Below are positions 17,592 through 25,762 of a stretch of DNA of 64,000 bases, one piece after another; the stretch's first letter is position 1; the number at the start of each line of letters is the position of its first letter. This DNA is from Chiayiivirga flava (GTDB taxonomy: Bacteria > Pseudomonadota > Gammaproteobacteria > Xanthomonadales > Xanthomonadaceae): assembly GCF_014202825.1 (NCBI RefSeq), contig NZ_JACHHP010000003.1, forward strand, positions 208,229 through 272,228. Reading direction: 5' to 3'. Made by a program: the position numbers and the translations under genes. The notes under the pieces are model-generated. The model did no database searches. It was not told the DNA's origin and worked only from the letters and a program-made list of their open reading frames with translations.

Positions 17592-17804
17592 GTGGGCCAA
17601 TTGTTGATTCCTGTCTCTGTATTCCTTCTCTGCCTTGGGCCGGTTCAGAGTCACAATGTCAGTGTCGATGAGATCGCAGCAAGGGCGATTCTCGACCCGA
17701 TTCCACTATGCGAGCCTGGGCGTAAGAACGCCTTGGTTGGAGGTGTGATGGCCGTAGATTCGGGGAAGAAAACCCGGGGAAGACCCGGGTCAGAGTGCAA
17801 TTAA
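17592..17804 (+). CDS. Small secreted protein with repeat-derived C-terminus, hypothetical
   Basis: 70-residue frame starting at GTG 17592 with a strong AGGAGG ribosome site at 17582-17587. The N-terminus is a convincing signal sequence (LLIPVSVFLLCLGPVQSHN). The middle, VSVDEIAARAILDPIPLCEPG, has no recognised family. The last six residues, PGSECN, and the stop codon are encoded by a CCCGGGTCAGAGTGCAATTAA repeat. The protein was therefore probably truncated when a repeat entered the gene, or it has used the repeat as its terminus. Confidence 0.45.
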   Translation: MGQLLIPVSVFLLCLGPVQSHNVSVDEIAARAILDPIPLCEPGRKNALVGGVMAVDSGKKTRGRPGSECN

Positions 17805-17805
17805 T

Positions 17806-17897
17806 AAAACCCGGGTCAGAGTGCAATTAATGTCGTGAACGAGCAGGACAATGGTTCCAGGGTGACTTATGGAAGAGCGGTTCCGGAGTGAATTACG
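17806..17897 (+). repeat. 92-bp direct repeat, copy B
   Basis: Second copy of the element at 17020-17111, with three substitutions. It follows immediately after another repeat unit (17784-17802), so two complete units stand in tandem here. Confidence 0.85.
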
Positions 17898-18050
17898 AGT
17901 GAATTAACGGGGCAGGTCCATGTTCAAGCTTGTCGGATGCAGAGTAGGGGTCTGAGTGCAAGCGGTCCTGTGCGGCTGACTTCGCTCCGGGCAAGGCATG
18001 GGGCTGGCAGCGATGATCTGTGTGGTAGCTCACTTACGAAGGAGAAGCTT

Positions 18051-18401
18051 ATGCGCGCGTTCTTTGTGGTGGTGTTGGCCCTGTGCCTGTCTCTCTACGC
18101 CTGGGCAGGAGAGGAGCCCGCTTCTGCTCAAACCGGTGCCGAATCGTTGAATCTGCCGGAACTGATCACCGAGCCGGAAGGCTTGCCCAAATCTGTCGAT
18201 CTGGGCGAATTTGTCCGCGTCAACGAAGCGCTTGGATCACGGCTCGATATTTTGCTGAAGGCAGCGAGCGTGGAAGGGGAGGTCAACGCGCAATGCGAGG
18301 TCACATGCGATCACGAAATCGGTGGCATTACATGCCCGGTCGGAAAGCAATGTTCCTGTGGCTGCCCTGGTGGCTACGCGTATTGCAGTTGCAGGAACTG
18401 A
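18051..18401 (+). CDS. Small secreted cysteine-rich protein
   Basis: 116-residue protein with a ribosome site AAGGAGA a few bases before the ATG at 18051. A signal sequence (RAFFVVVLALCLSLYAWAG) is followed by an acidic segment to about residue 75 and a C-terminal module with eight cysteines: C82, C86, C95, C101, C103, C105, C112 and C114. The spacing C-x3-C-x8-C-x5-C-x-C-x-C-x6-C-x-C suggests a compact disulfide-linked or metal-binding fold. The acidic segment could be a propeptide. No family was recognised. It lies between the repeat cluster and an Mrr-type nuclease within atypical DNA. Confidence 0.65.
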   Translation: MRAFFVVVLALCLSLYAWAGEEPASAQTGAESLNLPELITEPEGLPKSVDLGEFVRVNEALGSRLDILLKAASVEGEVNAQCEVTCDHEIGGITCPVGKQCSCGCPGGYAYCSCRN

Positions 18402-18683
18402 TAAACGGCAAGAGGGGCTAAGCGCGAAGGGGTCAGATTGGTTCAATAGCTTACAACTGCGAGGCCTCGCTATAATCCTGGCCTGCAACCAAGGCACGGT
18501 CGAAAGCCCGGAGCGGAGTGCAATTTTGCCTCGTTAGTTGGATGGCACATGGAGACCACCTGCTAGGAAGGAAAAAATCGCGAGGGGGTCAGGTTCTTTC
18601 AGAAGTGGAAAGCGAATGGAACCCAGGTCAAAGTGAAATTGGCACAGATGGATGTTGGTAAGTTGGCTTTCAGGGGATGAGCG
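18402..18683. repeat. Degenerate copies of the GGGTCAGAGTG repeat
   Basis: This spacer carries decayed forms of the cluster unit: GGGGTCAGATTG near 18429, CGGAGTGCAATTTTG near 18512, GGGGGTCAGGTTC near 18584 and AACCCAGGTCAAAGTGAAATT near 18620. A further GGGGTCTGAGTGCAA occurs at 17947. No gene is visible. Confidence 0.55.
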
Positions 18684-20492
18684 ATGGGTCGCCGGACAAG
18701 TTTGATTGGTGTGCTGGTCACATCACATGCACGTGCTGTGCGTGAACAGAAGGCAAGGGAGCGTCATCGCATCGCTCAGGCCCGGCGCCACGAGCAGGCT
18801 CGCGCCGCAGCCGCGCGGGCCCTTGCCGCTGAGCATCGCGCCGTCGAGGCTAGCCACCGTGCGGCAGCAGCACAGGACGCGCGACTCGCAAAGTCGCGCG
18901 AACGCGCCGAAAAGGATGCGGAGCGTGCCAGGGCGCGCGATGAGAAAGAGGCAGAGCGACAAGCGCATATCGATGCCCAGGAATCCGCGGAAGAGCGCAC
19001 TCTGGAACTGCAGGACCAAGTGTCCGAATTGCAGAGCGTGCTATCGCGCACCTTGAACGTCGATGACAGGATCGACTTCGATTCGTTGCGAATCGATGAG
19101 CCCCCGCCTTCGTTCCTGAAACCGAAGCTGTCGTTGCCAGCTTATGTGCCCGATCGTGACTTGGTCGACCCTCCGAAACCTGCTTCGCTGGAGGCGTTGA
19201 CGGCCGCGAAGGTTCGCCCTGCTTCATTTTTCGAGCGACTTTTCCGGTCCACTCGCGTCGCGCGTGAGACGGCAGCTGTGGCAAAAGCGCACGCCGAGGC
19301 GATGAGCGACTTCGAGAAGGCATCGGCGCTGGTCGCTCGACGCCGACGGGAGCATCGTGCTGACTATGATCGCGCGTGTGCGTCGCTGACAGACGAGCAT
19401 CTCAGGCGCGTCGAGGATGCACGGGAAGCGCACGATCGAGAAGTCGAAGCACATACCGAGAAGCGGCGCCAGCGCGATGCCGAGGTCACGGCATTGGAGC
19501 AGGCTTACGCAAGGGGCGATGTGGAAAGCGTCGTGCTCTACAACGAAATGGTGCTGGCTCGCTCCGACTACCCTGCGGGCTTCCCGGACCTGCGCCGCGC
19601 TGCCTACCAACCTGAAAGTAGGCAGCTTGTGATCGATTTCGAGCTGCCGACGGCGTCGATCGTCCCGGCAGTGGCCGAGTACAGGTATGTCAAAGCGCGC
19701 CGCGCGATCGAGGAGAAGCCCCGCAAACCTGCGGATATCAAGGCGATCTATCGCGAACTCGTTGCGCAGGTCGCACTCCGAACCATTCACGAGGTGCTGG
19801 AAGCCGATCAGGGGAATCACATCGACGCCGTCGTGTTCAGCGGTTACATCAACAAGATCGACGCGACGACCGGTTTGGACACGAGACCGTATTTGGTGTC
19901 CGTTCGAACCACTAAGGAAGCATTTCTGGCCATCAATCTCGCACGAGTCGAGCCGCAGGCCTGTCTGAAGAATCTCGGTGCCAACGTGTCGGCCAGCCCG
20001 GAAGAAGCGCGAGCCGTGCGCCCGGTCGTCGAATTCGATATGGTCGATCCACGTTTCATCGGCGAGACGGACGTCCTCAGCCAGCTTGATGCACGTCCTA
20101 ACCTGATGGAACTGACGCCCTCCGAGTTCGAGGGCCTTGTCGGCAATCTCTTTACCCAAATGGGCCTAGAAACCAAGCTTACCCGATCGAGCAGGGACGG
20201 CGGTGTCGATGCAATCGCCTTCGATACACGCCCGATCCTGGGTGGCAAGGTCGTGATTCAGGCGAAGCGCTACCGGCACACTGTGGGCGTCTCAGCAGTC
20301 CGCGATCTGTACGGAACAATGCTCAACGAAGGGGCCAGCAAAGGAATCATCGTTACCACGAGCGGCTTTGGACCCGACGCTTACGCGTTCGCGAACGAGA
20401 AGCCGCTGGAAATGATCGATGGTGGCGGTCTTCTCTATCTGCTGGAAAGTGTAGGGCGGCCGGCACGCATCATCATGCCGTCTGATGTCTGA
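18684..20492 (+). CDS. Mrr-type restriction endonuclease-like protein with long coiled-coil N-terminus
   Basis: 602-residue protein. Residues 10-125 are extremely rich in Arg, Ala and Glu heptads, a predicted coiled coil. A further charged helical region at 200-270 precedes a mixed domain of unknown type (about 290-440). The C-terminus from L476 (LTPSEFEGLVGNLF) is a classic Mrr_cat domain with D509 in GGVDAIAF and Q526-A-K528 in VIQAKRY, plus VSAVRDLYGTM and GIIVTTSGF. Mrr-type domains cleave modified or foreign DNA in type IV restriction. The size and coiled coil differ from E. coli Mrr (about 300 residues), suggesting a fused sensor or oligomerisation part. Confidence 0.85.
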   Translation: MGRRTSLIGVLVTSHARAVREQKARERHRIAQARRHEQARAAAARALAAEHRAVEASHRAAAAQDARLAKSRERAEKDAERARARDEKEAERQAHIDAQESAEERTLELQDQVSELQSVLSRTLNVDDRIDFDSLRIDEPPPSFLKPKLSLPAYVPDRDLVDPPKPASLEALTAAKVRPASFFERLFRSTRVARETAAVAKAHAEAMSDFEKASALVARRRREHRADYDRACASLTDEHLRRVEDAREAHDREVEAHTEKRRQRDAEVTALEQAYARGDVESVVLYNEMVLARSDYPAGFPDLRRAAYQPESRQLVIDFELPTASIVPAVAEYRYVKARRAIEEKPRKPADIKAIYRELVAQVALRTIHEVLEADQGNHIDAVVFSGYINKIDATTGLDTRPYLVSVRTTKEAFLAINLARVEPQACLKNLGANVSASPEEARAVRPVVEFDMVDPRFIGETDVLSQLDARPNLMELTPSEFEGLVGNLFTQMGLETKLTRSSRDGGVDAIAFDTRPILGGKVVIQAKRYRHTVGVSAVRDLYGTMLNEGASKGIIVTTSGFGPDAYAFANEKPLEMIDGGGLLYLLESVGRPARIIMPSDV

Positions 20493-20670
20493 AAAGAAAA
20501 GAACGGTACAAAAATCGCTTGCAGGCGTTTAAATCGGAAGCAACGTCACTCTGAAATTATTATCGCTGTTACGAGTAGCGAGAGAGGCGGGTCGCGCCGT
20601 TTGCGTTCTTGCTTGCTTTGATTTCTTCCCAATAGGCACGTAATGTTAACTGGCGAACTAGAGGTGAATC

Positions 20671-21018
20671 GTGGAATACGACGAAAGCGGTGTCGATTTG
20701 GATGGAGTTGTCCTTGCAGTCGGCTGGCAGTATGGTGAGGTTGCTGAGTACCTCGGGGACTCAGTTGTCCGGCGCGTTGCTGAGGGGGCTTTGCGTGGTG
20801 AAGACGTCAACGAGATTCTCTCAAATGTTGAGGTCAGAAATGCGAATGAATACATAGATGCAGTCAGTCTTGTATTGTCGTTTGCTCAAACGTTTATAGC
20901 GCTGTGGGCTTTGCGAGTTGCAAACAAGGCGGAGTCGCGGCGCCTAACCAATGACGACATTCGCGAGATATCCGCCGAAGCTTCTCGTGCAGTCGGTGAT
21001 GCGAACGACCCGAAGTGA
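20671..21018 (+). CDS. Small protein with one C-terminal-half membrane helix, partner of the overlapping peptidase
   Basis: 115-residue protein starting at GTG 20671 with AGAGGTG upstream. An acidic N-terminal half (VEYDESGVDLDG) is followed by a predicted membrane helix at about 62-84 (IDAVSLVLSFAQTFIALWAL) and a charged helical tail. No family was recognised. It resembles, in size and layout only, the small companion proteins found in some bacterial conflict operons. It overlaps the next gene, so the products are likely made together. Confidence 0.55.
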   Translation: MEYDESGVDLDGVVLAVGWQYGEVAEYLGDSVVRRVAEGALRGEDVNEILSNVEVRNANEYIDAVSLVLSFAQTFIALWALRVANKAESRRLTNDDIREISAEASRAVGDANDPK

Positions 21019-22090
21019 GTCAAATGTGCAGCTCTTTCTCGATATAATTCGCGCCCATCCGATTGTCGCATTTTGCTGTGGCGCCGCGTACTTTTCCGGC
21101 GACCTTTTATATTTGCTCGTTCCCATTGCGGTTTCGTGCGGCGCATTCGGAATGTACTGGGTTGTTGTTTATCAGAATGCGACCGGTTCGGCAGATAACT
21201 TGCTCAAGGTGCTGCGTACGGGCGGGCGTAGTGCTCGGATCGTGAAAAGGGATTTTCCTGTGTTTCATTTGCCAGGTGTTCAGTTTATTTCCGTTGTGGG
21301 CAGTGCACGGGCTATGGATCAGGCCGTCGCAATGGATCTTCGATTTTTCGGCAAGGTGATAGCAGTTCCCCCAAGTTACGCTCAAGCCAAAGATATTCAC
21401 AAGTTTGTTATTGCACACGAGCTGCGTCATGTGTCCCGGGCGCAGTCTCTACACGACTTGAGTATAAATTTAGGATGGATCGCGTTGCTTCCGATGTTGC
21501 CGGCAATATCAATTGTTTCATCTCAGTATCTTTTCGTGTTGTCTCTCTTCTTTATTTCTCGTGGCTGGCACGGCTTTCGTTGTTCCACGAACCATTTCAG
21601 TATGGCTCGCGAGGTTGACGCTGATATCGCCGGGCTGTTCTCGTTCCCGCCTGAAAAGCGGGCTGAGCTAAGCAGGAAAGTTGCGGCACTTTGGAGAATG
21701 TTCGCGCGGTCGGCCGATTCTAACGAGGCGAGGCGTCACAAGGCTGAAGAATGGAGGATTCGTGCTAGTGCGCTGGAAGCCGCCGGCACTGGGACGTTTA
21801 GGGGGCTGCGTGACTATCCAGTTCCGGTTCTGTATCACCCAGTAGTCGACTCGCTCCTCTGTATCGTTCTTGGCGTCTTCTTCGGAGCGATGGCCGAACC
21901 CATGGGCTGGCACGGACTATTTTGGGTGTGCCATTTTGCGATTATCGGTTTCGGCTTGCAGATATTTGCTGAACGTCAGAAATTCTCCAGGAGAAGGGAC
22001 GAGCTGATCGGGTATGGTCTGCAGCCTATGTCGGGGAAGCTGGCGTGCAGTCAAAAACCCGAAAGGTCCACAAAAACTGGCTCAGAATAG
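20999..22090 (+). CDS. Predicted integral-membrane M48-like zinc metallopeptidase
   Basis: 363-residue protein with hydrophobic pairs at about 20-60, 157-190 and 290-330. The zinc motif is H140-E-L-R-H144 (FVIAHELRHVSRAQ), and the third ligand pattern of M48 peptidases, ExxxD, is found at E205-D209 (AREVDADIAGLF). That order, HExxH between two membrane hairpins followed by ExxxD, fits HtpX/Oma1-type enzymes acting on membrane or toxic proteins. The start is uncertain: GTG 20996, ATG 20999 and GTG 21026 are in frame. All but the last overlap the upstream gene. Base composition is lower in GC than the flanks. Confidence 0.72.
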   Translation: MRTTRSESNVQLFLDIIRAHPIVAFCCGAAYFSGDLLYLLVPIAVSCGAFGMYWVVVYQNATGSADNLLKVLRTGGRSARIVKRDFPVFHLPGVQFISVVGSARAMDQAVAMDLRFFGKVIAVPPSYAQAKDIHKFVIAHELRHVSRAQSLHDLSINLGWIALLPMLPAISIVSSQYLFVLSLFFISRGWHGFRCSTNHFSMAREVDADIAGLFSFPPEKRAELSRKVAALWRMFARSADSNEARRHKAEEWRIRASALEAAGTGTFRGLRDYPVPVLYHPVVDSLLCIVLGVFFGAMAEPMGWHGLFWVCHFAIIGFGLQIFAERQKFSRRRDELIGYGLQPMSGKLACSQKPERSTKTGSE

Positions 22091-22316
22091 AGCCCGGGCT
22101 TGCCAGGACGGTCTGCAAGAACGGCGAGAAACGGTTCCCGAGGACGTACGGTTGTTTGCTTCCCGGGAAAAGCCACTCAGGAGGCGTTTTTTGCGTGTCG
22201 TGCTGCGTGGCGCCGGTCGCATGTCCCACATTGTTTGGTTGCGCTTGAATCTGAGGTGGCCGACTGTCGTGGTATGCTCAGTGAAATAAGTTCTGCAGTT
22301 TCTTGCTGGAGGGTAC

Positions 22317-24923
22317 GTGATTCTTCGCTCGGCCTTGTCTTTTGTTCTGCGTGCCGGTTCGGTCGTGGTCCTCGCCTTCTTGGCGTTTCAGGTGCGCGCG
22401 GTCGAGCCGCTGGACGACCCGCTTCTGGGGCTGCGCGTGCATGGCAGTGTGTATGCCGTTGCTAGGCAATCCGATGGCAGCGTCATACTCGGAGGCAACT
22501 TCACACGCGTTGACGGCGAGTTCCGATACAACCTCGCGCGTCTTCGCGTCGATGGCTCGCTTGATCCCGATTGGCGGGCGTCGACAGACAGGTCGGTGTA
22601 TGAGCTCGCTGTCGACGACATGGGCCGGATCTACATCGGTGGCAGTTTCAGCGTTGTCGGCCCCGGTCCGGTGGTACGGCGACATGTCGCGAGGTTGAAC
22701 GCCGACGGCACGCTCGATGCCGCGTGGGATCCATCCCCCAATGACGAGGTCACGACGATCCAGATTTCCGGCAACGGGAAGCTGTACATCGGCGGAAGGT
22801 TCCGTTATGTCGGCGGCGTCGCCCAGGAGTACGTGGCCCGCTTGCATGCGAATGGTGCGGTCGACACGGCGTGGGCTCCGGATGTCGATTTCTGGGTCCA
22901 CCGCCTCCTTCTCGATGGCGACAACATCTACCTTGGTGGCGCATTCGACACCGTGAATGGTCTGGTGCGAAAACATGTTGCCAGGCTGTCGAGCCTCGGA
23001 AGCGGTGCCGTCGATCCGGCCTGGCATCCTTCGCCAAATGGCACCGTCGATGCGCTGGCCAGGATCGGAGCGCATCTGTATATCGGGGGCAGTTTCACGA
23101 CGTTCGACGGTGTGCCCCACCGCAATCTCGCACGCGTCGACGCGTCCGGCACCCTCGATCGTGCCTGGGCGCCGGATCCGGATCGCTCCGTCAATACGTT
23201 GAGTTTCGATGGCAATGGGCGGGTGTATGTGGGTGGGTGGTTCACCAGGATGCGGGGACAGTCTTTTCCATTCCTGGCGCGAGTGCCGTTGAGCGGTACT
23301 GGCGCTCCGGATGCGACATTCGTTCCCGCGCCAGATGGCGCCGTCTTCGCCGTCATTCCCGACGAGGCCGACATCTATGTCGGCGGATTGTTCGGACGTG
23401 TGGGAACGACCTCGACGCTCGGGATGGCAAGGCTCGATCTGGCGGGCACGGTGGACGATGCCGTCGATGCCTCGAACGACGGGCGCGTTACTGTCGTCCT
23501 GCCGATCCCGGGCGGCGGCACCTATGTGGGCGGCTATTTCGACAAGGCTGGAGGTCTGCCGCGAAAAAATCTGCTGCGTCTCAACCCTGACCGAACGCTG
23601 GATGCCGGTTGGAGCGCAGATGCCGACAGCGACGTCCACGCATTGGCGTTGGCCCCGGACAGGAGCCTGTATGTGGGGGGCGGATCGACTGCCAACCCCA
23701 CCTGGGGTTATGTGAAAAAGCTTCACGCCGACGGCACGCTGTCGTCATGGACGACAAGCATCGATGGGGCCGCGCTCGCGCTCGCCGTGGACACGGATGG
23801 CGCTGTGTTCGTCGGCGGCGAGTTCGGCACCGCGGGTGGTGCGGTGCGTGGTTCGATCGCGAAGCTGTCCGGCACATCGGGGCAGGCCGATGCGCTGTGG
23901 CGATCCGATGTGGACGGTGTCGTCCATGCCGTAGCGCTGTCGGCGACTGGTCATCTCTATATCGGCGGCGACTTCGAAACCGTCGGCACCGATATCGGAA
24001 ACCTCGCAAGGGTTTCCGCGCGCGGTAGCGCGGCAATCGACGCGCAATGGCGACCACGTGCAGGCACCGTTCGTGCATTGGCGCTCGACGATGGCGCAGG
24101 CCAGTTGTATGTCGGCGGCTATTTCGACACGCTGGGTGGTGTGGCGCGGGCCAATATCGGCAAGATTTCGGCGTCCGGTCCGGCGGTCGTGGATCAGACC
24201 TGGAACCCCGGCGCCGACGGGGAAGTGAGGGCGTTGGCACTCGACTCCGATGGCGGGCTGTTCGCCGGCGGCGATTTCATTGAAATGGACGACCGTTACG
24301 CGGACCGCGTGGCACGACTGGAGGCGGACGGGCGGATCGATCCGCGGTGGTTTCTCGGGAGGAGTGCAACGGTGTCAGCGCTTGCGATCGACAGTGCCGA
24401 TCCGTCGGTTCTGTTCGTCGGTGGCCGGTTCATCGAATACGACGCTCTCGAGGCTGGGCTTGTCGCGGTGCGGGCGCGGGGCACGCCGCGGACGAATGTC
24501 GGCGTTCACCTGAGCCAGCCGCGCAGCACCACCCGCCCCGGCGCGCGATTGCGCTACGACATTACTGTCGACAGCAGCGGCCTTGATCCCGATGTCGGCT
24601 CCTTGCTCAGGCTCAACCTGCCCGCAGGATTGACCGACGCTCAGTGGCGCTGCCTTGCGAATGAATCGACGGCCGCTTGCCCGGAGGGTACGAATTCCAG
24701 CGGCGTCGGAAGCTTGTTTTCCCGTTTCGATCTCGGCGTTGGGTCCATCCTCCGATTCGAATGGTCGGCCATCGTGAACGCACCCGGCGGGACATCGGTG
24801 ACTGCGAGAGCAACCGTCAGCAGTCCCAATTCCTACGATGTCGATCTCGACAACAACCGTTCGGAGGCAAGTACATTGGTCGATGCCACGCTGATTTTTT
24901 TTGACGAATTCGAACGCGACTGA
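22317..24923 (+). CDS. Secreted delta-60 repeat beta-propeller protein with DUF11-like C-terminus
   Basis: 868-residue exported protein starting at GTG 22317 behind a good GGAGGG site. A signal sequence (AGSVVVLAFLAFQVRAVE) leads into at least a dozen delta-60/DUF5122 repeats with the pattern YIGG-x-F at their cores (IYIGGSFS, LYIGGRFR, IYLGGAFD, VYVGGWFT). After about residue 725 a DUF11-like beta-sandwich follows (TRPGARLRYDITVDSSG to DLDNNRSEAS). The protein ends in LIFFDEFERD, a divergent form of the IF-x-DGFE tail seen on other exported proteins in this window. It marks the return to GC-rich backbone after the island. Confidence 0.85.
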   Translation: MILRSALSFVLRAGSVVVLAFLAFQVRAVEPLDDPLLGLRVHGSVYAVARQSDGSVILGGNFTRVDGEFRYNLARLRVDGSLDPDWRASTDRSVYELAVDDMGRIYIGGSFSVVGPGPVVRRHVARLNADGTLDAAWDPSPNDEVTTIQISGNGKLYIGGRFRYVGGVAQEYVARLHANGAVDTAWAPDVDFWVHRLLLDGDNIYLGGAFDTVNGLVRKHVARLSSLGSGAVDPAWHPSPNGTVDALARIGAHLYIGGSFTTFDGVPHRNLARVDASGTLDRAWAPDPDRSVNTLSFDGNGRVYVGGWFTRMRGQSFPFLARVPLSGTGAPDATFVPAPDGAVFAVIPDEADIYVGGLFGRVGTTSTLGMARLDLAGTVDDAVDASNDGRVTVVLPIPGGGTYVGGYFDKAGGLPRKNLLRLNPDRTLDAGWSADADSDVHALALAPDRSLYVGGGSTANPTWGYVKKLHADGTLSSWTTSIDGAALALAVDTDGAVFVGGEFGTAGGAVRGSIAKLSGTSGQADALWRSDVDGVVHAVALSATGHLYIGGDFETVGTDIGNLARVSARGSAAIDAQWRPRAGTVRALALDDGAGQLYVGGYFDTLGGVARANIGKISASGPAVVDQTWNPGADGEVRALALDSDGGLFAGGDFIEMDDRYADRVARLEADGRIDPRWFLGRSATVSALAIDSADPSVLFVGGRFIEYDALEAGLVAVRARGTPRTNVGVHLSQPRSTTRPGARLRYDITVDSSGLDPDVGSLLRLNLPAGLTDAQWRCLANESTAACPEGTNSSGVGSLFSRFDLGVGSILRFEWSAIVNAPGGTSVTARATVSSPNSYDVDLDNNRSEASTLVDATLIFFDEFERD

Positions 24924-25294
24924 GCGCGTGGCGGCTAAATGTGACGAACGTCGGGAAAATTGAAGCGGATCTTGCGGCGCGCTTGGCGCACCTCCAGGCA
25001 CTCGTCGGCTGACGAGAAGAACGTTGATCGCCGGCGGTGTGGACGTTGCGGAGTGTTGTGTTGCGAGCGCGCGCGGCAGCAGGCATCGCGGCAGCACGCG
25101 CGTGGCGGGCGCGGCGCACGGTTGCTTCGTGCGTCGATGAGCCATGCCGCGGCGACCCGGCAATGTGACAGCCGTCATCGCATCGTCATCGCACCGTTAC
25201 CGCGTCCGTGGGAACGTCGGAGTACGATCGATGCAACGCCGATGCCGCGCGCAGGCGGACACCAACGGATCGCGATCGACGGGGAGGGGAGTTC
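24924..25294. other. Intergenic region without recognised gene
   Basis: 371 bases between the delta-60 protein and a small lipoprotein gene. Short open frames exist on both strands but have no ribosome site or recognisable residues. No convincing hairpin was found. Confidence 0.5.
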
Positions 25295-25717
25295 ATGCGT
25301 CATCTGGTTGCACTGGTTCTTGGATTGGGCGCGATGACGCTCGGCGGGTGTGCGTCGCAGCGTGGCGGCGATGCGATGTTGCCGGCGGCCTCCGCCGCGG
25401 TGGTCTCGCTGGACGGGACGCCGCTCGCGGGTGCGACGGTCCGGCTGGTGAGCCAGGCGTACCCGAACCAGTACGAGAAATTCCGCATGGCGGTGACGAC
25501 CGATCGCGACGGCGTCGCGGCGTTTCCGCAGATCCGCAAATGGAAGGTCGAATCGCTGGGCATGCACGGCGAGGACACGTTCATCTGGAACTGGTGCGTG
25601 CGACTCGACGGCCATCTCACGGTCGCGACCTTCGACCGCGATGCGACCGACTTCGATCGGCACGCGCGATTCGTGATGTATCCGGGGGAATCGACGCCGT
25701 GCCCGGCGGGGCCGTGA
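25295..25717 (+). CDS. Small lipoprotein with carboxypeptidase-regulatory-like beta domain
   Basis: 140-residue predicted lipoprotein. A strong ribosome site (GGGGAGGGGA) precedes the ATG at 25295, and the signal ends at LGGCAS. The mature part contains VSLDGTPLAGATVRLVS and TTDRDGVAAFP, the pattern of a CarboxypepD_reg-like or transthyretin-like beta sandwich. The C-terminus has two cysteines (NWCVRLDG and TPCPAGP), possibly forming a disulfide. The function is unknown. It converges on the cytochrome b561 gene. Confidence 0.65.
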   Translation: MRHLVALVLGLGAMTLGGCASQRGGDAMLPAASAAVVSLDGTPLAGATVRLVSQAYPNQYEKFRMAVTTDRDGVAAFPQIRKWKVESLGMHGEDTFIWNWCVRLDGHLTVATFDRDATDFDRHARFVMYPGESTPCPAGP

Positions 25718-25762
25718 ATCGGGAGGGCCGGGCACGGCCCGTGCGGTCAGCGATCCGCAGCA

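Larger units (their letters stand above)
16797..17930. repeat. Cluster of CCCGGGTCAGAGTGCAATT repeats
   Basis: The unit CCCGGGTCAGAGTGCAATT occurs complete or nearly so at 16856-16874, 16963-16981, 17024-17042, 17117-17134, 17140-17153 (short), 17401-17419, 17784-17802 and 17810-17828, all in the same orientation. Half units such as ACCCGGGTC lie at 16820-16850, 17005-17017 and 17385-17395, and a GGGGTCAGAGTGATT variant starts at 17461. GAAGAGCGGTTCCGGAG also recurs at 16799, 17086 and 17872. Similar GGGTCAGAGTG sequences are scattered in many proteobacterial genomes and are often associated with REP-type transposases, but no transposase is present here. Confidence 0.85.

Noticed and set aside
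16820-17830. Possible CRISPR array from regularly recurring units
   Set aside because: Units are irregularly spaced (7 to over 250 bases), spacers are not of constant length, and no cas gene is present. It is a dispersed-repeat cluster.
22014-22289. 91-codon ORF after the M48-like peptidase
   Set aside because: It lies partly inside the peptidase gene in another frame, has basic random-looking sequence and no ribosome site.
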